Shown here: positions 7,988-13,256 of the stretch, one piece after another | Position numbering within the stretch: position 1 is the first letter of the stretch | How the letters are laid out: every line of letters starts with the position of its first letter | Assembly (NCBI GenBank): GCA_022511505.1 | Contig: JAFLTK010000257.1 | Location: 1-13,256 of the forward strand | Direction: 5' to 3' | Length of the DNA stretch: 13,256 bases | DNA from: Muribaculaceae bacterium | GTDB taxonomy: Bacteria > Bacteroidota > Bacteroidia > Bacteroidales > Muribaculaceae | Program-made: the position numbers and the translations under genes | The notes under the pieces: model-generated | Seen by the model: the letters and a program-made list of their open reading frames with translations, nothing else | What the model was told of the DNA's origin: nothing | Database searches by the model: none

Positions 7988-8196
7988 TTTTTGTTGTCAC
8001 TGTTGTTATTGTTGTTACTGATTTTATTGTTGTTATTGATTTTATTGATTTTAATGTTTTTATTGTTGTTATTGAACATCAACAACATCAATAACGACAT
8101 CAACAACGACATCAACAACATCAATAACATCAACAACAACACAACAACATCAACAACAACAATAACAACACCAACAACATCAACAACACAAAAAGC
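7988..8196. repeat. Low-complexity quasi-palindromic spacer (T/G-rich half facing A/C-rich half)
   Basis: The 209-bp gap between the susD-like gene and the hydrolase gene has two halves. Up to about 8075 it is made of TTG/TTA/TTT triplets. From about 8076 to 8190 it is made of AAC/ATC/AAT triplets, so the halves are roughly reverse complements. An exact 16-bp inverted pair lies at 8001-8016 and 8155-8170 (AACAACAATAACAACA on the right). A tighter 7-bp stem with a 10-nt loop lies at the switch point (8064-8070 and 8081-8087). In the transcript this could fold into a long imperfect hairpin after susD, while the last 100 nt give the hydrolase a CAA-rich leader. The TTG-started frame through it (7991-8200) encodes only poly-Leu then Asn/Thr runs and is not called as a gene. 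Confidence 0.85.
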
Positions 8197-10230
8197 ATGA
8201 AATATTTCCTGCCGACAAGCATCGCCCTGCTGACCGCGTTGAGCCTCAACGCCGCCTCTACCGTCACCGAAAAGGATGGTAAAGTGACACTCGCCAACGA
8301 CCTTACCTCTGTCACCTTTGACGGCGGCGGCAAGAGTTTTGACATCCTGTCGATGACCTGCAACGGGTCGGGCAATCTTGTCGCCCCGGGCAACAATCGG
8401 TCTCCGTGGACGCTGACCTACCTCGGCGCCCAAGGGGAGACCCCCGAGGTCAACCCGGCTACGGCTGTCTATCGCGGCTACACCAAGGAACGCACCGATT
8501 CGTCGGCCGTGCTTAAATTCCATTGGGACACGCGGTTGCAGTATGACGGAAACAATTATCCCGTCGAGATGACCGTCTCGTTGCCCGATGACTCGCCGTT
8601 GCTCCACTGGGACATCACCGCCGGTCTACCCAATGGTTGGAAAGTAACCGAGGTGCTGTTCCCGACGATTGCCGTCAACACCGTTCCCACCTCGCGCGTC
8701 ATCACGCCGGCCGGCTGGGGTAACGTCTACAAACTGCGCGCCGACACGGTCTATGAAGCCAACTACCCGTCATGGAGCGCGTCGATGCAGATGATGATGG
8801 TCGACACACCCGCGGGCGCCTTTTTCTACTCGCCCCGCGACCCGAAAGCCTGCGGCAAACTGATGACCATCGACACCGCCCGCGGTCAGAACCGTTTCAC
8901 CACCAAGACCGTCACCTCGGCGGCATGGAACAGCAACGGCCGTTTCGCGTTGCCGTGGACTACCGTCAGCGCGTTTAACCCCGACGGATGGAGCGCTGCC
9001 GCCGTCGCGTGGTATCGCCCGTGGGCCCACACCACCACGTGGGGCAACAAGCCGCTGAGCGAGCGCAATATTCCGCGCTGGCTCGTCGAGAAAGACCTCT
9101 GGTTGCGCGCCAAGTACACCGGTGACACCACCGTCAACGCCGTCAACCGCTCCATCGACTATTTTGGCGACAATATCGCGTTCCACTGGTATTTCTGGCA
9201 CAATCACGCCTACGACAGCCATTATCCCGACTATTTCCCCGCCAAAAGCGAGTTTGCCGGGATTGTGAAAGCCGTCCGCGACCGCAACTGTCAGGTCATG
9301 CCCTATATCAACGGGCGCCTCTGGGACCCCGCGGCCGATAGTTACACCGCCCGCGACGGTCGCCTCGCCTCGTGCCGACGTGCCGACGGTGCCCTCTACA
9401 CCGAGATTTACCCGACATCGATTGTCCCCAACACGGTGACATGTCCATCGTCGCCCATCTGGCACGAAATCCTCTGTGAACTCGCCGATTCTATTCAGGA
9501 CCGGCTTGGCACCAACGGCCTCTACATCGACCAAATTGCCGCTGCCGCTCCCTACCCCTGCTATGCCGCCAACCACGACCACCCGGCCGGTGGCGGCGAG
9601 TTTTGGTATGAAAGTTACTGCGACATCATCGACGATATGCGCGCCAACCACTTGCGCGACGGCAACATCATCTTCTCTGAGGAGAATGCCGAGTGTTACA
9701 TCCCGGTCTTTGACATCCTGCTGACGGTCAACACGCCCCACGACCCCTCGTGTCGCATCCTCCCGCTTTATCCGCTCATCTACTCTGACCGCGTGCTGAC
9801 GACCGCCTACACCTACACGCCCTATACCGACGTGCGCAACGGTGACTTCCGCTATCAGAACATGCAGTGTCTCCTCTATGGCTCGCAACTGGGCTGGGTA
9901 GACCCGCGACTCCTCTGGGTCGACGAAAAAACAGAGTATGAAGCCCGGTTCCTGAAGAATCTCGTCGACTTCCGTCGCGACCAGCACGACGTGTTTATCG
10001 GCGGCCGGTATGTCGGCGAGTTCGTCCCGGTAGGTGACAACCCGATGGTCAACATTCCCGTTTTCGGACCCGACTATGTGGTCAAGGGAGCCGAGTGGGT
10101 GTCGCCCAAGGGCCAACGTGTCTACTATGTTGTCAACAGCGACAGCGTGCCCCACACCGTCGCCCTGCCCGACGGCCAAGTCCTCAAGATGGAGCCGATA
10201 AGCGCCCGCAGGGTAGATATTAGTGAATAG
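8197..10230 (+). CDS. Secreted DUF6259-like protein, putative glycoside hydrolase
   Basis: A 677-residue exported protein. Residues 1-19 form a signal peptidase I signal (MKYFLPTSIALLTALSLNA). About 20-300 looks like an all-beta domain. About 305-600 looks like a (beta/alpha)8 barrel, with HWYFWHNHAYDSHYPDYFP at 330-348, GLYIDQIAAAAP at 441-452, a CYAANHDHPAGGG segment at 455-467 and IIFSEENAEC at 491-500. I associate this motif set with the DUF6259 family of uncharacterised glycosidase-like proteins. By analogy with retaining barrel enzymes, Asp445 at a strand end and one of Glu495, Glu496 or Glu499 are candidate catalytic acids, but that is inference. The C-terminal 80 residues look like a beta domain (VDISE end). 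It lies downstream of the SusC/SusD genes, so it probably acts on the imported glycan in the periplasm or at the surface. It lacks the FNLQG tail of the next two proteins. Substrate and mechanism are unknown. Confidence 0.82.
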   Translation: MKYFLPTSIALLTALSLNAASTVTEKDGKVTLANDLTSVTFDGGGKSFDILSMTCNGSGNLVAPGNNRSPWTLTYLGAQGETPEVNPATAVYRGYTKERTDSSAVLKFHWDTRLQYDGNNYPVEMTVSLPDDSPLLHWDITAGLPNGWKVTEVLFPTIAVNTVPTSRVITPAGWGNVYKLRADTVYEANYPSWSASMQMMMVDTPAGAFFYSPRDPKACGKLMTIDTARGQNRFTTKTVTSAAWNSNGRFALPWTTVSAFNPDGWSAAAVAWYRPWAHTTTWGNKPLSERNIPRWLVEKDLWLRAKYTGDTTVNAVNRSIDYFGDNIAFHWYFWHNHAYDSHYPDYFPAKSEFAGIVKAVRDRNCQVMPYINGRLWDPAADSYTARDGRLASCRRADGALYTEIYPTSIVPNTVTCPSSPIWHEILCELADSIQDRLGTNGLYIDQIAAAAPYPCYAANHDHPAGGGEFWYESYCDIIDDMRANHLRDGNIIFSEENAECYIPVFDILLTVNTPHDPSCRILPLYPLIYSDRVLTTAYTYTPYTDVRNGDFRYQNMQCLLYGSQLGWVDPRLLWVDEKTEYEARFLKNLVDFRRDQHDVFIGGRYVGEFVPVGDNPMVNIPVFGPDYVVKGAEWVSPKGQRVYYVVNSDSVPHTVALPDGQVLKMEPISARRVDISE

Positions 10231-10248
10231 AGAATAGATATTAGATGC

Positions 10249-10316
10249 AATAACAACATCAACAACAATAACAACATCAACAACAATAACAACATCAACA
10301 ACAATAACAACATCAA
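10249..10316 (+). repeat. Perfect 18-bp tandem repeat (3.8 copies) in the leader of the NAGPA-like gene
   Basis: The unit AATAACAACATCAACAAC occurs at 10249-10266, 10267-10284 and 10285-10302, with a 14-nt partial copy at 10303-10316, and all copies are identical. It ends 6 bp before the ATG at 10323, in what is likely the untranslated leader. It is built from the same AAC/ATC/AAT triplets as the A/C-rich half of the 7988-8196 spacer, but is much more regular. Perfect copies point to recent expansion and possible length variation between strains. Confidence 0.95.
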
Positions 10317-10322
10317 TTATAA

Positions 10323-11696
10323 ATGAAACAACTATATTCACTGATACTCATGGCGGCGTTGCTGCTCCCGTCGACGCTTAGCGCCGAGACGTGGACGCTC
10401 AACGGCAAAGACTATGAGGTCGAGCGCCTGGGCGAGGCGGTGACCTTTGACGGCGTCACCATCTACACCGTGACGCTGAGCGGAGCGGCCAAGCAAAAAC
10501 TCTGGTATTGCGTGGCCGACCTTACCAAACCCGGTGCTCGCGTTGTCACCTACAACCCCGAGAATATCCGCACGACCGGCACAACCGTCCCGGCGATGGC
10601 CCAAAAACTTGTCGACCGAGGCTTTGACTGCCGCGTTGGCATCAACGCCGACCTTTACTCGACCTACGGGCCTATCGGTTCGACCATCAGCGGCGGCGAG
10701 ATTATCAAAATTGCCAAAACCGCGACCGCATGGCGCTCGATTGGCATCGACAACTCCGACCACACTGTCCATATCGGCAACGTGTCGGTCAACTTCGGCG
10801 CCAAACTGAACGGTAAGCAGACCTACGCCCCGACCTACATCAACGTGCCCCGCGCCACCGGCGAGATGATACTCTACACGTCGCGTTGGGGTACCAATAC
10901 CGCTACCGCCGTCGAGAATAGCCTCGAGGTGGTTCTCGAGCCGGCCGAAGGCATCATCCACAGCGACCGCCCGACGACGTTCACCGTCAAGTCGTCGCCC
11001 GTCATCAACGGCGGCAGCCTCGCCATCCCCGCCGGCTGTGTCGTTCTGTCAACCAACAGCGCCGCTCACATCAAGGCGCTTCAAGACGTCAAGCCGGGCG
11101 ACATCTATGAGGTCACGCCCTCCAAGGTCAGTGTCAGCGGTGCAAGCAAGGGGCATGCCTTTGTCGAGTGCACAGAACTAATCGGCGGCGACCCGCTGCT
11201 TGTAGTCAACAGCGCGCGAGTCAGCGACGGCATCCTCAGCTCGATGCCCAACTGGGATTCTCGTCGTCCGCGCACTGCAATCGGCACCGATGCCACCCAC
11301 ACCAAGTTGATATTTGCCGTCGTTGACGGTGACTCCAAAAACAGCGGTGTATCGGCCGGCATGAACGCCCACGAGATTGCCGACCTGATGATAAATCTGG
11401 GCTGTGTCGACGCGCTCAACTTTGACGGCGGAGGCTCGTCTTGCATCTGGACAAAAGCGTGTGGCAAGAACCCGCTCAACAACCCCAGCGACAGCAACGG
11501 GCCCCGCGCCGTTCGCAACGGGCTCTTCATCGTCTATGACACCACCAGCGGCGTCATCCCGGCGACCGCCGTCGACAACCCCGATGCCCCGATAGAGTAT
11601 TTCAATCTTCAAGGCGTCAAGGTCGACAACCCCGCCGGCGGTCTCTACATCCGCCGCCAAGGCAACCAATCATCTATCGAAATTATAAACAACTAA
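10323..11696 (+). CDS. Secreted phosphodiester glycosidase family protein (NAGPA/DUF2233-like)
   Basis: A 457-residue exported protein with a signal peptide (1 to about 21, ending LSAE). The central and C-terminal part is a phosphodiester glycosidase (NAGPA, formerly DUF2233) domain. Visible motifs are GINADLY (106-112), an IGGDPLLV segment (287-294), RPRTAIG (315-321), VVDGD (333-337), NAHEIADLMINLGCVDALNFDGGGSS (348-373 region, with the hallmark DGGGSS) and RAVRNGLFIVYD (395-406). The human relative removes GlcNAc from GlcNAc-1-phospho-mannose on lysosomal enzymes. Bacterial members are thought to split sugar-1-phosphodiesters, but the substrate here is unknown. Residues 416-457 are an extra tail (AVDNPDAPIEYFNLQGV ... 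GGLYIRRQG) found again at the end of the next protein, probably a sorting or anchoring element. The leader is the 18-bp repeat array, and the next gene follows after 32 bp. A HexNAc-releasing phosphodiesterase fits the epimerase and permease upstream (inference). Confidence 0.88.
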   Translation: MKQLYSLILMAALLLPSTLSAETWTLNGKDYEVERLGEAVTFDGVTIYTVTLSGAAKQKLWYCVADLTKPGARVVTYNPENIRTTGTTVPAMAQKLVDRGFDCRVGINADLYSTYGPIGSTISGGEIIKIAKTATAWRSIGIDNSDHTVHIGNVSVNFGAKLNGKQTYAPTYINVPRATGEMILYTSRWGTNTATAVENSLEVVLEPAEGIIHSDRPTTFTVKSSPVINGGSLAIPAGCVVLSTNSAAHIKALQDVKPGDIYEVTPSKVSVSGASKGHAFVECTELIGGDPLLVVNSARVSDGILSSMPNWDSRRPRTAIGTDATHTKLIFAVVDGDSKNSGVSAGMNAHEIADLMINLGCVDALNFDGGGSSCIWTKACGKNPLNNPSDSNGPRAVRNGLFIVYDTTSGVIPATAVDNPDAPIEYFNLQGVKVDNPAGGLYIRRQGNQSSIEIINN

Positions 11697-11728
11697 ATGA
11701 ATCATAAACAACTCCAAAATCAATTCTT

Positions 11729-13105
11729 ATGAAAAAACTTCTTCTCGTTTCATTGGCAGTTGCATGTGCAAGCGGCGCAGCATTTGCAGAGTACACCGGT
11801 GGCACAGCCGCTATCGTTGGTGACTTCAAGAACAAAGGTTACTCGCTTTCAATCGAGTGGGGCAGCGACGCTATGCTTGGCAATGCAAACGTCCGCGCCG
11901 GTATCGGCTATGGCGACCACTTCTACATGATTGACAACGTAGCCAACACCATCTCGGTCTATGGCCAGTTTGGTTTCGTGAAAGATATTTCGGTAGCAGC
12001 CGCTCCGTTTAACACCAAGGGTTGGGTATCGGCAACCGCCGACGATGCCGGCCACGTATTGCTCCGTTGTGCCGACGCCGGCTGGTATGGCTCGGGCGCT
12101 TATGCCGGTGCCTACTATCCCCAGGACGGCCACAACCTCATCGTCATCGACGGCGCCACCCAGCAGCCCATCGGTCAGGTGCGCATGAACGACGGTACCC
12201 CCGGCCGCTATGACGCCCTGGGCCACGTTCACGGCGACGTCACTGCCGGCTATTGGGACCTCATCACCACCAACGACTCGGGCGTGGGCGAGGACTACAT
12301 TTTTGACGGTATCGAAGTTGGCAACGTAGGTGTCGAGTCGTTCCAGGCTCCCATCCACTCTGATTTTGCCAACTCAGGCGCCGGTGCAGCCAAAACCACC
12401 GGTAGCGCCCAGATTTTCGGCGACCTCGACGAGGACGGTTTCTACACCAAGATGGCGTTCTACAGCAACCCCGTTATCGGTATCACCGGTTTCAACACCG
12501 CCAAGGCTCTTGGTAACGGTATCCGCCTCTTTGAATATGCTTACGATGAGGACGGCGTTCAGGCATGGCGTCCCACCGACAAGTTCTTTGTAACTCCCCA
12601 GCACTCGTCAAACAACGGCTTCATCATCTTCAACCTTCAGGGTACTGACTATATCGCCTACGTTTCGGGCGAAGGTGCAGGCGGTGCCGAGGGTGCCAAC
12701 ATGCCTTGCTCGGCCGACGCTATCGCTATCGCCGAAGTTAGTTACACCGACACCCCCGTCAGCAACCCCGAGAAAGATGACGCTACTCTCGTTGCCCGCC
12801 TCTACGGTCAACTCAACGAAGCCGAGGCTCAGCAGTATCTGATTAAGTCAAACTTCACTTGCTTCAACATCGAGGACGTGCCCGGCGACGACTGCTCGAA
12901 GTATATCTACATCTTCTGCCAGCAGAGCCCCATGGTGAAACTGAAATTCACCGTTCCCGCCAGCTCCAGCGTTAACAACGTTGCCGTCGACAACAACAAC
13001 GCCCCCGTTGAATACTTCAACCTCCAGGGCGTTCGCATCGCCGAGCCTCAGAACGGCATCTTCATCCGCCGTCAGGGCGACAAGGCCACTAAGGTTATCC
13101 GCTAA
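11729..13105 (+). CDS. Secreted protein of unknown function with a C-terminal FNLQG sorting-type tail
   Basis: A 458-residue exported protein I cannot assign to a named family. Residues 1-20 are a clear signal peptidase I signal ending AAFA. There is no lipobox, so it is not a lipoprotein. The body (about 21-415) has repeated short beta-type stretches such as VRAGIGYGDHFYMIDNVANT, DGHNLIVIDGATQQPIGQV and NGFIIFNLQGTDYIAYVSG, which look like beta-propeller or repeat blades (inference). A calcium-loop-like GDLDEDGFY lies at 231-239. Residues 419-458 (AVDNNNAPVEYFNLQGV ... GIFIRRQG) match the tail of the NAGPA-like protein at 22 of 40 positions without gaps. Many GGT/GCT/GTT codons suggest stronger expression than the neighbouring enzyme genes. 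It lies 32 bp after the NAGPA-like gene, and a probable paralogue follows after 39 bp. Possible roles are surface glycan binding or an unrecognised lyase or hydrolase. Confidence 0.85.
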   Translation: MKKLLLVSLAVACASGAAFAEYTGGTAAIVGDFKNKGYSLSIEWGSDAMLGNANVRAGIGYGDHFYMIDNVANTISVYGQFGFVKDISVAAAPFNTKGWVSATADDAGHVLLRCADAGWYGSGAYAGAYYPQDGHNLIVIDGATQQPIGQVRMNDGTPGRYDALGHVHGDVTAGYWDLITTNDSGVGEDYIFDGIEVGNVGVESFQAPIHSDFANSGAGAAKTTGSAQIFGDLDEDGFYTKMAFYSNPVIGITGFNTAKALGNGIRLFEYAYDEDGVQAWRPTDKFFVTPQHSSNNGFIIFNLQGTDYIAYVSGEGAGGAEGANMPCSADAIAIAEVSYTDTPVSNPEKDDATLVARLYGQLNEAEAQQYLIKSNFTCFNIEDVPGDDCSKYIYIFCQQSPMVKLKFTVPASSSVNNVAVDNNNAPVEYFNLQGVRIAEPQNGIFIRRQGDKATKVIR

Positions 13106-13144
13106 ACCACCCATGAAAAACAAACTTTAAATCAAGTATAACTT

Positions 13145-13256
13145 ATGAAAAAGACAGTATTAGCCATGATGGCAATTGCCGGCGCATGCACCGCCGCAAC
13201 TGCCCAAACGGCTCTGACCCAGAACGGTTATGCTCTGACCGTGGAATATACCGTTC
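13145..13256 (+). CDS. 5' end of a secreted protein, probable paralogue of the preceding gene (partial)
   Basis: An open frame starts at ATG 13145 and is cut by the window end after 37 codons. The first 21 residues are a signal peptide (MKKTVLAMMAIAGACTAATAQ type). The mature start reads TALTQNGYALTVEYTV. The NGYALTVEY segment matches KGYSLSIEW near the start of the preceding mature protein, so the two are likely tandem paralogues. The 39-bp gap holds no hairpin. The call rests on the signal peptide, the matching segment, the spacing and the strand. The product is unknown. Confidence 0.8.
   Translation, partial: MKKTVLAMMAIAGACTAATAQTALTQNGYALTVEYTV

Noticed and set aside
7991..8200. Open frame with TTG start overlapping the hydrolase start, encoding a Leu-rich then Asn/Thr-rich 69-residue peptide
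   Set aside because: It is only the translation of the triplet-repeat spacer; composition follows the repeat, the start is weak and there is no domain.
7984..8607. 207-codon minus-strand open frame ending in Asn/Lys-rich sequence
   Set aside because: It is made of the reverse reading of the hydrolase 5' end plus low-complexity repeat.
10249..10316. CRISPR array
   Set aside because: The units are directly adjacent with no spacers, and no cas genes are nearby. It is a simple tandem repeat.
8770..10341. 523-codon open frame on the minus strand across the hydrolase gene
   Set aside because: It lies antisense to a well-supported gene, and its Val/Ile/Asp-rich N-terminus is just the reverse reading of the 18-bp repeat. 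GC-rich codon bias commonly leaves such antisense frames open.

Overview
The window looks like part of a polysaccharide utilisation locus (PUL) from a member of the order Bacteroidales. The grounds are an adjacent SusC/SusD-type pair, a SusD-type lipoprotein signal, the absence of Shine-Dalgarno sequences before the genes, and A-rich leaders. The genes are GC-rich while the spacers are very AT-rich. Two proteins also share a C-terminal tail of the EYFNLQGV...GIYIRRQG kind, which I associate with Muribaculaceae and Prevotellaceae. The family-level placement is inference. All eight genes lie on the + strand, and no tRNA, rRNA, CRISPR array, transposase or phage gene was seen.

Layout. (1) 21-2648: two cytoplasm-side genes, an MFS sugar-porter-type permease and an AGE/RnBP-type N-acylglucosamine 2-epimerase with an intact catalytic set. 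Together they suggest uptake and conversion of an N-acetylhexosamine (ManNAc/GlcNAc), as in sialic-acid nan operons. No lyase or sialidase is in the window. (2) 2649-3082: a 434-bp AT-rich gap with short repeats, which probably contains the control region of the next operon. (3) 3083-7987: the SusC-like TonB-dependent outer-membrane transporter and the SusD-like glycan-binding lipoprotein, 12 bp apart. (4) 7988-8196: a low-complexity spacer whose T/G-rich half and A/C-rich half face each other as a quasi-palindrome. (5) 8197-10230: a secreted DUF6259-like putative glycoside hydrolase. (6) 10249-10316: a perfect 18-bp tandem repeat forming the leader of the next gene. (7) 10323-11696: a secreted phosphodiester glycosidase (NAGPA/DUF2233-like). 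(8) 11729-13105: a secreted protein of unknown function carrying the same C-terminal tail as the NAGPA-like protein, followed by the start of a probable paralogue that runs off the window at 13256.

How the parts may work together (inference). SusC/D would capture and import a HexNAc-containing glycan. The DUF6259 protein and the NAGPA-like enzyme would trim it outside the cytoplasm, the latter by splitting HexNAc-1-phosphodiesters. The permease would take the freed sugar across the inner membrane, and the epimerase would convert ManNAc to GlcNAc for amino-sugar catabolism. A phosphodiester-linked amino-sugar polymer, such as a capsule or teichoic acid, is a specific testable alternative to sialoglycans. 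The most unusual non-coding signal is the pair of AAC/ATC-repeat leaders in front of the two enzyme genes.
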